From the NCBI RefSeq assembly GCF_022605725.1, contig NC_065548.1, positions 39,735,131 to 39,799,130 of the forward strand: 64,000 nt of DNA. The letters run 5' to 3'. Within the stretch, counting starts at the first letter, position 1. Every line of letters begins with the position of its first letter. Source of the DNA: Anthonomus grandis grandis (taxonomy: Eukaryota; Arthropoda; Insecta; Coleoptera; Curculionidae). The notes under the pieces were generated by a model. It had not been told where the DNA came from. It searched no databases and saw nothing but the letters and a program-made list of their open reading frames with translations. Of the stretch, positions 31,901-36,415 are shown piece after piece. Both the position numbers and the translations under genes were made by a program.

Positions 31901-32516
31901 AAGATATATCATCACTGAAAAGCCAATAATTTAGCGCTAGAGAATCTGCAGCTTATGCAATACAACTTAATAAAGAAAACGGAGCCTGTCTCAGAGGACA
32001 ATGTAAAATTCAATTTGTGTGAAATATTTTATGAGTATTGATACCTAAATCTATATGTAGTGCTAGTACTAAAATTAGTACTTAATTATGTATTTGTCAA
32101 AATCAGAGCTTAACATGTACAATACATAACAGTCAGTTAACAGTCAAGTATTAAAAGCTAACAATATTCTACACATATCATAAAATATTGCATACTTACA
32201 TCAACTTGAACTCCTTCTACCCTGTAAGAAGTTGACTGGGGCCTAGTTTTCGGTAAATACCGATAAAATTCCTCGTGATCTTTATACCACTTAACAGAAT
32301 AAAGAGTGTCATTTCCTAAGTCGAATTCACACTGTAATTGAGCCGTTTCTCCTGGTACTCTGAATTGGGGTACATTTACCCTAACCCATTTAAGACCTGT
32401 TTTGGTTGAATTTATAACTGAAATTAAATCAGCATTTAAAAATCTAATCTAGTTGTAACTCTAGTAAACTCACCTTCCAAAATGGCGAAGAATAAAATAT
32501 TCCAAGAAAGCTTCAT
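7811..32516 (-). CDS. beat: Beaten-path family Ig-domain protein, N-terminal exons (split gene, partial)
   Basis: Three exons join in frame: 32516-32474, 32417-32200 and 7942-7811. The product starts with a signal peptide (M-K-L-S-W-N-I-L-F-F-A-I-L). The first Ig domain follows: L-K-W-V-R-V-N-V-P, the B-strand Cys in A-Q-L-Q-C-E-F-D-L, then L-Y-S-V-K-W-Y-K-D with E-F-Y-R-Y, and the F-strand Cys in G-I-Y-K-C-E-V-S-A-E-A-P-S-F. These are the family signatures of insect Beat proteins, secreted or membrane-linked cell-adhesion modulators that bind Side-family receptors and guide motor axons. Splice sites are GTGAGT/TTTCAG (intron 1, 56 bp) and GTAAGT/TTCTAG (intron 2, 24,257 bp). The second Ig-like half and C-terminus are missing and should lie left of the window. 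The paralogue within the beat family cannot be assigned. No inactivating change is seen. Confidence 0.85.
8290..9200 (-). pseudogene. Non-LTR retrotransposon RNase H / C-terminal fragment
   Basis: Read on the minus strand, frames broken by stops give D-S-L-V-K-K-A-A-A-L (about 8840-8880), the segment that usually follows the last RNase H Asp in R1/I/LOA-type elements. Next come K-L-R-L-K-T-G-I-L-S-S-H-C-K-L-N-G-H-L (about 8595-8655) and C-T-H-E-D-E-T-I-E-H-I-L-C-D-C-P-A-Y (about 8505-8560). The last is the C-x(n)-E-H-x-L-x-C-P zinc-like motif at the C-terminus of such polymerases. The RT itself is absent. I infer a 5'-truncated, strongly decayed insertion. Confidence 0.65.
9829..9896. repeat. 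Perfect 26-bp inverted repeat with 16-nt loop
   Basis: Arms 9829-9854 and 9871-9896 are exact reverse complements, enclosing a 16-nt loop that itself repeats TTGTCTATTG. As RNA it would be a 26-bp AU-rich hairpin. It could be a small foldback element, the centre of a decayed MITE, or a hairpin RNA. Confidence 0.8.
10405..10432. repeat. 12-bp hairpin with GTAT loop
   Basis: AAAAACGAATTA and its exact reverse complement flank GTAT. The trailing T-run after the stem is unremarkable in this AT-rich DNA. Confidence 0.55.
12600..13040 (+). pseudogene. Penelope-like GIY-YIG endonuclease fragment
   Basis: Reading frames broken by three or more changes give G-V-I-Y-E-I-S-C-N-N-C-G-K-S-Y-V-G (12697-12748), which is the GIY-YIG motif with the Cys-x2-Cys pair that Penelope-like endonucleases insert in it. 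It is followed by T-S-R-Y-L-E-E (about 12753-12772), H-S-R-A-L-D-E-H-V in another frame (about 12820-12845), and K-R-N-I-G-E-K-L-H-I-K-K-H-Y (about 12900-12945). The codon for the usual Gln after Y-V-G is TAA. The nickase makes the target cut for insertion. No RT is attached upstream, so this is a 3' remnant. Confidence 0.75.
13320..14117 (+). pseudogene. Tc1-like transposase pseudogene
   Basis: Pieces in several frames line up with Tc1-type transposases. The helix-turn-helix remnant M-A-L-L-K-E-G-Y-S lies near 13360. R-L-Q-W-A-Q-E-H-V-A-F lies near 13617-13650. G-G-S-A-V-F-W-A-G-I (13783-13812) corresponds to the G-G-G-S-x-M-V-W-G-G-I motif. F-M-N-D-N-G-R-P-H (about 13929-13955) holds the second catalytic Asp, and P-D-M-N-P-I (14036-14053) the third acidic site. 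The first catalytic Asp in F-T-D-E is not recognisable. The frame ends in unrelated Lys-rich sequence at 14117. No terminal inverted repeats were found. Confidence 0.75.
14172..14197 (+). repeat. Left terminal inverted repeat of the pogo-like element
   Basis: 26 bp beginning AGGTACTGTTGGGTAATAA and ending GCCGGG. One mismatch (A for G at the 20th base) to the right repeat. The first subterminal motif lies within it. Confidence 0.92.
14183..14211 (+). repeat. Subterminal motif pair, left end
   Basis: GGTAATAAAGCC occurs at 14183-14194 and again at 14200-14211, 17 bp apart. Further copies or variants in the left flank: 14550-14561, 14564-14575, 14601-14612, 14767-14778, 14811-14822 and 14974-14985. 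They occur in both orientations and are probably transposase binding sites. Confidence 0.8.
14943..15028 (+). other. Probable 5' intron of the pogo-like transposase gene
   Basis: GTAAGT follows CTTAG at 14943, and TTATTTTTCAG ends at 15028. An ATG at 15031 follows directly, as expected for a 5'-UTR intron. The first 20 or so residues of the long open frame would then be intron translation rather than protein. Confidence 0.55.
14967..16784 (+). CDS. Pogo/Tigger-like transposase with C-terminal PHD-type zinc finger
   Basis: 605 codons. A psq-type helix-turn-helix lies at about residues 32-75 (W-T-E-E-M-M-E-E-A, then G-I-P-R-R-T-L-R-N-H). A CENP-B-like second DNA-binding region follows at about 80-165 (K-E-W-Y-R-A-F-L-R-R-H-P). 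The DDE_1 core has D198 (Y-N-M-D-E-K-G), D304 (I-F-D-G-A-S-S-H) and D340 (L-Q-P-M-D-K-S-V-F), spacing DD35D. After a Ser-rich linker, residues about 560-604 form a Cys4-His-Cys3 PHD-like finger (C-S-V-C, C-S-S-C, W-V-H-E-E-C, C-P-E-C). The enzyme cuts and pastes the element at TA. The true start may be ATG 15031, which is out of frame with the long frame over an A-run; an indel there may have damaged the N-terminus. All three catalytic Asp residues are present. Confidence 0.9.
   Translation: MFRPYYLSPTYAVENTFLFFSYGEKNQGIRANWTEEMMEEALQLLRSGRSQEWVEQQSGIPRRTLRNHLKSGSSNRSLGAKPVLNMEQETDLERKILRFSSRGFPLTSKVLRRSVFNYCEKMSVKHKFNREKKLAGKEWYRAFLRRHPQIAQRKAQQLNPARAQKLNHFIVNDYFDKLDALLCRTGLKHSPEKIYNMDEKGCRLTLHHQQLVLAQKGAKRVHLVAPEHAENVTVVACANALGHVIPPMILFKGQRGKPCYSDGLPAGSAVHMTAKGSMTTEIFIKWLEHFSQFMSSPPTILIFDGASSHLDESIAEKAETLGIELLCLPSNMTHELQPMDKSVFRSFESHWDQQLLEYWSQHPDRSLSKERFSDVFTPVWGKCMTINNICNGFRSTGIYPFSRNAIPEHAFAPSLPTHRGQNIAAENSEESAIVREELWDSEDDIPLATLFKTTKDNSTVHSSTSPADQSQSQSTQSEDLAEKGETSHQNSFSEVLVTPDMAPIKTSNRRKALNYRAQEVKRHIFKDRSSGKKVTNISKKGSVVKRKSASTPTTSLSAVWMCSVCLLDFVADMRACSSCGNWVHEECVGLTVEDKEAFICPECMP
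16801..16866 (+). repeat. Subterminal motif cluster, right end
   Basis: GGCCTTATTACC at 16801-16812, GGCCATATTACC at 16833-16844 and GGTAATAAGGCT at 16855-16866, just after the stop codon. They match the left-end motifs in both orientations. Confidence 0.8.
17027..17052 (-). repeat. Right terminal inverted repeat of the pogo-like element
   Basis: Starts CCCGGCC and ends CAGTACCT, followed by TA. Reverse complement of 14172-14197 with one mismatch. Confidence 0.92.
17055..18424. other. Intronic AT-rich sequence, nothing recognised
   Basis: No coding pattern, terminal repeat or RNA gene was seen in this 1.4-kb stretch of beat intron 2. Confidence 0.5.
18425..19725 (+). mobile_element. Mariner/Tc3-like transposon relic with long inverted ends
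   Basis: 18405-18600 and 19545-19735 are inverted relatives. The left segment with AAATCGGTTGGC, the middle AATAATGGATATTTTATCGA and the ATCATTTTAAGGGG stretch each reappear inverted and diverged on the right. Similarity also extends outward to a shared AAGCAGCATT segment. The inner part encodes a broken transposase on the plus strand. Outer ends are uncertain because similarity fades before any clear TA-flanked terminus. Confidence 0.7.
18795..19385 (+). pseudogene. Mariner/Tc3-like transposase pseudogene
   Basis: Broken frames read I-C-V-S-N-E-S-T-F-F-L-N near 18807-18842 (the S-D-E region, first Asp changed to Asn), V-N-R-H-N-C-R-Y, and K-I-N-V-W-T-G-I near 18926-18950. F-Q-Q-D-G-V-P-L-H (read with the stop region at about 19115-19140) holds the second Asp. 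M-W-P-A-R-S-P-D-L-T-P-L-D-F (19199-19240) holds the third acidic site, then G-Y-L-K-S-K-V-Y-K-T. This is the insect Tc3-like group with a DDE_3 fold. The N-terminal helix-turn-helix is not recognisable. Confidence 0.75.
19995..20034 (-). ncRNA. Degenerate hammerhead ribozyme (HHR-2), PLE-1 left end
   Basis: Minus strand: AGGT stem I, CTCATAA (core CTGATGA with two changes), stem II GCCC-UAGUC-GGGC, GAAA intact, CATATA (stem III pair damaged), ACCT. The stems are kept, but two invariant core bases are lost, so it should be inactive. Confidence 0.7.
20150..20545 (-). pseudogene. PLE-1 GIY-YIG endonuclease remnant
   Basis: On the minus strand L-Y-E-I-R-C-E-C (about 20520-20545) matches the Y-x-I-x-C-x-x-C start of Penelope-type GIY-YIG domains. 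N-R-S-A-F-A-N-H-L-L (about 20390-20425) matches the following helix with the conserved A-x-H. The rest is scrambled by stops. It directly follows the RT thumb at 20599, as in complete PLEs. Confidence 0.6.
20599..21495 (-). pseudogene. PLE-1 Penelope-type reverse transcriptase, broken
   Basis: Minus-strand pieces in order: an N-terminal region open from 21495 to 21175 (106 codons; R-L-Y-K-K-L-S-N-L-K-N-K-Y). An RT segment in broken frames around 20900-21060 follows, with K-I-E-F-T-I-K-R-E-Q-E-F-L-D-L-L-I-K-R-E (the palm end, usually F-L-D-V). The thumb is open at 20886-20599 with H-S-L-F-Y-R-L-F-T-I-P and F-L-T-I-K-Q-I-T-V-N-N, the signature before the endonuclease. The Y-V-D-D box is decayed. 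In living elements this enzyme primes on nicked DNA. Confidence 0.75.
21853..21893 (+). ncRNA. Degenerate hammerhead ribozyme (HHR-3), PLE-1 right end
   Basis: Plus strand: TTGATGA (first core C changed), stem II GCCC-UAGUC-GGGC identical to HHR-2, UAAA for GAAA, then CATGTA with intact 2-bp stem III and ACCT. It lies inverted relative to HHR-2. Two core changes suggest loss of activity. Confidence 0.7.
22199..22780 (-). mobile_element. Mariner/Tc3-like fragment with TACAGGGTGTC end
   Basis: Begins with TACAGGGTGTC directly after TA (22197-22198), the terminus shared by three other copies in the window. On the minus strand, 22590-22780 reads I-K-P-S-N-L-E-D-L-K-R-R-I-T-A-A-C, then C-L-E-K-N-R and H-F-E-H-L, the C-terminal tail of Tc3-like transposases. 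The catalytic part and other end are missing. Confidence 0.72.
23500..23896 (-). pseudogene. Tc1-like transposase, C-terminal half
   Basis: Minus strand, frames broken: G-G-I-Y-L-E-A-R-T-D-L, then A-R-P-H-I-A-Q-I-T-R-Q-Y-L-I-D, then P-P-R-S-P-D-L-N-R-I-K-H-L-W (third catalytic region, with the usual Pro-Ile-Glu reading Arg-Ile-Lys, so the acidic residue is lost), and L-G-R-R-V-R. It continues the N-terminal half at 25674-26040 across the nested insertion. Confidence 0.75.
23897..25673 (+). mobile_element. 5'-truncated non-LTR retrotransposon nested in the Tc1 element
   Basis: Starts abruptly inside RT and ends in CTAATAAACGTC followed by ATT repeats, as many insect CR1/jockey-like elements do. 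It separates the two transposase halves of the Tc1 element, so it inserted later. About 500 bp of 3' UTR follow the coding end, including a purine-rich stretch at 25272-25300. Confidence 0.8.
23912..25166 (+). pseudogene. Non-LTR reverse transcriptase, nearly intact palm
   Basis: The first frame (23912-24622) has L-L-D-F-S-K-A-F-D-M-V-N-H (motif A), S-G-V-P-Q-G-S-I-L (motif B) and C-Y-A-D-D-T-Q-L (motif C, catalytic D-D intact), then L-G-L-V-M-D-Y-K-L. A frameshift near 24620 moves to a second frame holding the thumb and C-terminus (K-L-Q-N-S-C-L-R-L-I-F-G near 24788-24823; then to 25166). The endonuclease and ORF1 are absent through 5' truncation. Enzyme role: target-primed reverse transcription. 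Confidence 0.85.
25674..26040 (-). pseudogene. Tc1-like transposase, N-terminal half
   Basis: Minus strand: V-E-Q-A-I-A-L-Q-D-D-G-R-L, then S-T-V-S-D-A-M-Q-R-F-R-Q-T-G-S-Y, the helix-turn-helix of Tc1-type transposases, open to 25821. After a frameshift, R-V-W-K-R-S-G-E-R-Y (about 25705-25735) leads to V-Q-F at the insertion point. The first catalytic Asp is not visible. Confidence 0.75.
26531..27039. other. Intronic AT-rich sequence, nothing recognised
   Basis: No coding or repeat signal between the Tc1 element and the next non-LTR copy. Confidence 0.45.
27040..27786 (+). pseudogene. Non-LTR ORF2: endonuclease start and EN-RT linker
   Basis: The EN start reads K-N-K-A-N-E-L-E-L-L-M-D-S-L, then most of the endonuclease is deleted. 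The open frame 27136-27642 (168 codons) is the linker region, with A-L-S-K-A-L-Y-S-R-R and K-S-K-E-S-W-Y-I-L-N-E-L-L-G (about 27496-27540), a pattern always found before RT in jockey/CR1-like elements. A shifted frame then gives K-N-K-T-S-A-G-W-D-H-I (27751-27780), the start of RT. Confidence 0.7.
27787..29251. mobile_element. Putative LTR-type insertion (solo LTR or non-coding LTR element)
   Basis: Starts TGTTACAGG and ends GCTCTTCA (TG...CA), with GGCA at 27783-27786 and again at 29252-29255. Removing the insert and one GGCA rejoins the RT frame (W-D-H-I-T-A then F-L-D). The interior has no gene and is richer in G and C around 28060-28800. The rejoined RT is still shorter than expected between S-A-G-W-D and D-Y-L-K-E-A, so boundaries are only moderately sure. 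Confidence 0.4.
29256..30540 (+). pseudogene. Non-LTR reverse transcriptase (copy 2), catalytic box lost
   Basis: F-S-D-Y-L-K-E-A-I-I-V-P-V-H-K-D-G (29281-29331), then S-N-F-R-P-I-V-L-L-P-T-I-S. Motif A is V-V-F-C-D-I-F-K-A-F-D-Y-V-N-H (about 29557-29602). The catalytic F-A-D-D reads F-A-D-Q near 29774-29785. The C-terminal S-H-L-C-Y-G-I-C-F-W-G (about 30028-30060) is typical of the thumb and connection. At least five frame breaks. Clade is jockey/CR1-like. Confidence 0.78.
30541..32199. other. Intronic sequence near beat exon 2, nothing recognised
   Basis: No gene or element end was found. A 75-codon frame at 31666-31893 shows no family resemblance. Short tandem copies of TTTCCTCATATAT occur near 30606-30650. 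Confidence 0.5.
32200..32417 (-). CDS. beat: beat exon 2 (most of first Ig domain)
   Basis: 218 nt between acceptor TTTCAG and donor GTAAGT. It completes the split Val codon of exon 1 and ends in phase 0. Reads W-V-R-V-N-V-P-Q-F-R-V-P-G-E-T-A, Q-L-Q-C-E-F-D-L, S-V-K-W-Y-K-D-H-E-E-F-Y-R-Y, and ends Y-R-V-E-G-V-Q-V-D. The buried Cys and the Trp of the Ig fold are present. High similarity to Beat Ig1 is judged from memory of the family pattern. Confidence 0.88.
32474..32516 (-). CDS. beat: beat exon 1 coding part (signal peptide)
   Basis: ATG at 32516-32514, then 13 more codons with a Phe/Leu/Ile core, and one extra base before donor GTGAGT at 32473. The 56-bp intron 1 ends in AATTTCAG at 32418. 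The short hydrophobic leader fits a secreted Ig protein. Upstream 5' UTR and promoter could not be delimited. Confidence 0.75.
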
Positions 32517-32939
32517 TAGAGTTTCTAACTTTTCTCCATAAATATAATTTGTGTATCAGACGGAGAAAATCTATTAATGCCGAGCCAACTTGATAAGCTT
32601 TTTATGATGATTCGTGACAAAATACGAAAAATTAATAACCAGTAGTGACTAGGCAGCCTTTTAGTAGATACCTTAAAAAAAAGATAAAATTTTTTTTTAA
32701 ATAATTTATTTTGTTATTAGGAAAATTTTAAAGATACAATATATTTTATGATTTTATAATCCTAAAAACAAAGGTGTAAGTTTCTATTTTTTAAAAATAA
32801 AGTAATAGAACAAAATATTAAATAATTCGTTTTAAAAACTAGTCAATTCTGTTTTGGAAACAAAAAGTTCTTAAAATGTAGATTAATAGTATTTTAAAAA
32901 ACATAATAATTATAAATATTAATATTGTGACGAAATTTA
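32517..32939. promoter_or_regulatory. Region upstream of the beat start codon
   Basis: This should hold the 5' UTR, and possibly further non-coding exons, of the minus-strand beat gene. No TATA box or initiator can be singled out in the AT-rich sequence. Confidence 0.35.
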
Positions 32940-32954
32940 TTCAAATAATATCTT

Positions 32955-33760
32955 TCAGTGCTACTTAATCAGTCTACTAGCTGTAGACTGATTTATGTAT
33001 TTCATACATTACCAAAAGATATAATGAGGAGAAAAATAAGCTCAAAATCAAAGTCTCATAAAAGCTTTAAGAGGCTGTTTATTCTCCAAAAATTCCATCG
33101 AGTTTGCCAACTATTTATAAAGTGTAAATGCACCATACAACACAATTATGATTTCTTTAGATGTCACGAACTTTATTCCCAGTATACCACCTACTGACTG
33201 CATTAAAGTAATGGAATCATTACTACCAAATTCTAGTATACTCTCTTCAGTGTACTAGAATTTGATTGACTCCTTCAGTCTAAGTTTGCCAATTAAAAAG
33301 AGTTTTAGACTAACATTTCTTGAATTTAATTGCCAAATGTATAAACAGAAAGTTGGTTTAGTTATGGAATCATGGCTTTCTCCTTTTTTGAGAGAAGTTT
33401 TCATCTATAACCTAGGGAATAAAATTATGAACAGAAATTTTGCCAAACAGATAATAGCTTGAAGAAAATATGTGGATTATATTTGTATTATTTAAGGAGG
33501 CAATGAAGACCAAGGGTTTTCGCCATTCCACTATCTAAAGAATGATTAAACAGCACTTATACTGTATGATACAAGTAGTCAATAATGGCTTTAGGCTTTC
33601 CACTATACATAAACTTTTCTTTAAATTCATGAACAAATATAAATTCTTCTGCCACATTTTATATATAAGTTCAATAAAATCCAATAAATTCAGATCATTA
33701 ACTTTTTTCGATTTAGTATCTCTTCAATTTGTGAACTTTTTTATAAAATAATCTTACAAC
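32955..33760 (+). pseudogene. PLE-2 reverse transcriptase, inactive
   Basis: The 32958-33197 frame precedes motif A, which reads S-L-D-V-T-N-F-I-P-S-I-P in a second frame at about 33155-33190 (catalytic Asp kept). The next frame (33262-33462) has Y-K-Q-K-V-G-L-V-M-E-S-W-L-S-P, corresponding to Y-K-Q-x-x-G-x-P-M-G-S-P-L-S-P of Penelope RTs, with the Gly-Ser changed. Motif C reads K-Y-V-D-Y at 33467-33481 (Y-V-D-D expected), so the second Asp is lost. Confidence 0.78.
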
Positions 33761-33824
33761 AGCCTTCAAAACTATAAACACCTTGAGGAAACACCGGGTA
33801 AATACAAAAGAAAACACGGAGCGA

Positions 33825-34130
33825 GTTCACAAATCTGGGCTGTACTCGTTGAATTGTGATAAGTGCTCGGCTGTGTGTAACTCGGTCAGTCCAAGAGAAG
33901 AATTTTCACTAGAATGAAAGAACATTTAAGTCATTATAATAACTACAAGGATACCAATGTTATAAAATCAAAATCAGCGTTTGCAAATCCTCTCTTGTTA
34001 ACTGCTCACATATTTTCGGCATTGGATGATGTAACTGTTTTGTAGTTGCACTTAGGACTATATATGTAAAAGGGAAAATACTGGATCTTCTAGAAAGGTA
34101 GAGATTACAAGGGATAGGAGAAGTCCAGTC
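33825..34130 (+). pseudogene. PLE-2 GIY-YIG endonuclease remnant
   Basis: K-S-G-L-Y-S-L-N-C-D-K-C-S-A-V at 33829-33873 matches G-I-Y-x-L-x-C-x-x-C-x-x-x-Y-I-G of Penelope endonucleases (Y-I-G degraded). K-S-A-F-A-N (about 33973-33990) with H near 34010 marks the following helix. Stops and shifts interrupt it. Confidence 0.72.
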
Positions 34131-34558
34131 TAAATTAATAAATTATGTCAACGATATCTTTAATTGTGAACCTAATCTTATTTTTAATTATCTCTAATAA
34201 ATTTGGCTTTCTAAAGATCATATTTCATTTATAACGCTTCGCATAATATAATGCATATAGCGCATAACAACCAAATGTTTTGAGACCATATTTTGGCAAT
34301 AAGTTTAGCGAGGTTCGAATCCAAAAAATCCTGGATTTGAGCCCCGTTCAATTTTTGAAAACTTTTTTATTTTTCGTTTTCTTATACAGAAATATGTAGA
34401 TAATGCATCGAATTATAATAATATTTGGTGTATAAATATTTATATTTTAGTTAATAACAATATACGATGTAGTAATCATCTCACGTTTACCTGTGGTATA
34501 ATATCATCAAGTATTCTTTAATGTGTGTTAACCATAGCTGCATATTTAAATCTTTATT

Positions 34559-34600
34559 TTAAGTCTGATGATGCCATAAGACGAAACGTGTAACCTAACT
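34559..34600 (+). ncRNA. Hammerhead ribozyme (HHR-4), PLE-2 3' end
   Basis: Plus strand: AAGT, CTGATGA intact, stem II GCC-AUAA-GAC imperfect, GAAA intact, CGTGTA giving a 2-bp stem III with a GUA cleavage triplet, then ACCT. Stem I has one mismatch. Core residues are all present, so weak activity is conceivable. Confidence 0.7.
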
Positions 34601-34605
34601 AATAG

Positions 34606-35772
34606 ACGCTACATTTATGAGACTTTGATTTTGAATTTATTTTCTTTCTTAATACATACTATTAAAGTCTTTTTGACATTAATAGATGCATTTTTTGAAC
34701 TACCAAAAGGCGCTTAAAGATAGATAAATAAAATATAAGGCTTTCAAGAACTTTTTCTTCACAAATATCTCAAAAAAATACATATCTAAAGAAAGGTTTT
34801 TTTTAGGAATTATAAGTCAGATTTTTTGCCACCTGAAAGCTTTGATCTTAATATACAATTGCATATATTGCAAAATCCCTTTAATCCAGTTTTAACGGAC
34901 GTAATCAAAGTGAGTCATTAAGGTAAAGGGGCCGTAAGTCCCTCCTCGGAATGTTATGTCAACGAGCTGGGAAAATCGACCCTAAAATGCCTTCATTACT
35001 CAGGAGTGTAATTACTGTATAGAGGTTTGCATACCAAATAGTTAAGATCTATTCTTAAAATTTTCATTTACACTTTTTTAATTTAGAATTTTATCAAAAT
35101 ATAGTAAAAAGTATGTTAAATTATATGGATAGTTGCATCCACCAATATTTTATTAATTTTGCGGTTTATTTGCCAAAGATACCGTTCAAAAACTCCGCCA
35201 GTGGCACTTTCGATGATAAAAGAAACAGAAAAATAGATCATTGGTGGAGGAAACTATAAATAAGATGCTCGCGCTGCTATTGCGAGTGCCAGATACACCT
35301 TTCAGTGGCCATTTTTGGAACGAAAAATAAAAGAAATGGCAACACGAGCGACAACATCTGTTTACATGTTGCTCGCTGTCCTGTTGTTTCTGATATTTAT
35401 TGGCTTATGTCTATTATTTGGGAAACTATTTGAGTTTAAGATATTTTAAGGTGTAAAGTTCTCAAGCTTTATAAAACAGAAAGATTATTAGGATTCTTCG
35501 TACAAGGTTCAGAAATAAAAAAACATAAGATGCATAATTATAGTATACTATACTATTGTACTACTATATTCCTTATAACGACTTTTTGTATTAGATTATG
35601 GGATTAAGAGTATTATACGTAAAAGTATTACAAATTAGTTTAAAAAAATAGTAGTAGTTTCTTACAAAATTAGGAAATTTTCCTTTAAAATATTTTCCAT
35701 TATTTATCTTAATTTTATGGATGCCTAACAATTGAAAGGAATTTTGTAACTACAAAATTACTAAGTTTGGCA
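34606..35772. other. Intergenic AT-rich sequence, nothing recognised
   Basis: No coding pattern. A slightly more GC-rich patch at 35160-35400 has no frame or repeat that I can name. Confidence 0.45.
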
Positions 35773-35840
35773 CTTGGCGAGATGCGAATCAGCCACTCTT
35801 GCACATTCAGTGCAAACGCCTAACCAACCAAACCACCAAG
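35773..35840 (-). tRNA. tRNA-like sequence (GAA anticodon-like), probably a pseudogene or SINE head
   Basis: 68 nt on the minus strand. CTTGGTG at the 5' end pairs with CGCCAAG at the 3' end (7 bp, one G-U). An anticodon arm has a 5-bp stem TTGCA/TGCAA with the 7-nt loop CTGAATG (anticodon place GAA, U33 present). A GGTTAGG run stands for box A and GATTCGCATC for box B. The T stem pairs poorly and the length is 4 or more nt too short, so it is not a standard functional tRNA-Phe. Confidence 0.4.
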
Positions 35841-35867
35841 ATTCTGCTTATAATATCTATTAATCTA

Positions 35868-35921
35868 TGGCTAAACTTGCGACCTGGTCGCTGCGACAGA
35901 AACGTTGCGACCCGGACGCAC
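35868..35921 (+). repeat. Harbinger terminal repeat, left end
   Basis: About 50 bp starting GGCTAAACTTGCGACCTGG. It matches 41475-41526 in the same direction at roughly 86%. Repeated GCGAC words give a GC-rich island in AT-rich DNA. It lies about 180 bp past the transposase stop. Confidence 0.65.
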
Positions 35922-36098
35922 TTGTACCTTGCGACCAACGATAGCAACTGATTTTGAAAACGCTTTTACGAGCGTTTTTGGGATGCCGCAATAAAAATGC
36001 GTTCCTATTGTTTTCAATGTAGATGGTCATATTAATGACTCCAATGCGGCGTTCCATATTAGAAGAACCATAGCCTGCTTTTATATAAGTTAAGTAAC

Positions 36099-36411
36099 TT
36101 AAAGCATATCGTACTGCCAAGGTACAGTACCTGTGGGGAAAATGAAGAACTCAGCGAAAGAGCCCGTGACCTGTTGTGCGCTTTTACTTGTACCACCTGT
36201 GCCTAAAACTGGTATATCCAACATCTTGCAAGTTAGTGTGTCTTCGAAATTAAAATCATCTTTTAACCTAACGAACTTATGTAAAATGCAGGCAGCTAAA
36301 ACTATGACAGTTGCAAAATTGGGATCGAGCTGTATCAAATACTCGCCACTTATTGACTAAAATTCCAAAAGCACACTATATAAATCTTCTCGCCCTGAAT
36401 AACTAATAATT
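36099..36411 (-). pseudogene. Harbinger transposase, C-terminal part
   Basis: Starting at the insertion junction, the minus strand reads H-N-Y, stop, L-F-R-A-R-R-F-I (N-Y-R-L-S-R-A-R-R expected), then C-A-F-G-I-L-V-N-K-W. In a new frame it reads A-A-C-I-L-H-K-F-V-R-L-K-D and continues to V-P-W-Q-Y-D-M-L at 36099. These are the closing motifs of DDE_4 Harbinger transposases. The third acidic catalytic residue (in the R-A-R-R-x-x-E region) is missing because the codon after F-I reads as a stop. Confidence 0.78.
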
Positions 36412-36415
36412 ATGT

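Larger units (their letters stand above)
7943..32199 (-). other. 24-kb beat intron 2, filled with mobile elements
   Basis: The interval runs from the donor GTAAGT at 32199 to the acceptor TAG at 7943. It holds at least eight separate transposable-element remnants on both strands (listed individually), including a nearly intact pogo-like transposon and a Penelope-like element. Both flanking exons keep good splice signals, so the intron is presumably still removed. Confidence 0.75.
32940..34605 (+). mobile_element. Penelope-like retroelement (PLE-2), truncated
   Basis: RT, GIY-YIG endonuclease and a terminal hammerhead in the usual order on the plus strand, starting inside RT and about 420 bp upstream of the beat start codon. 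The 5' end is missing. No inverted second terminus was found on the left. Confidence 0.8.
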
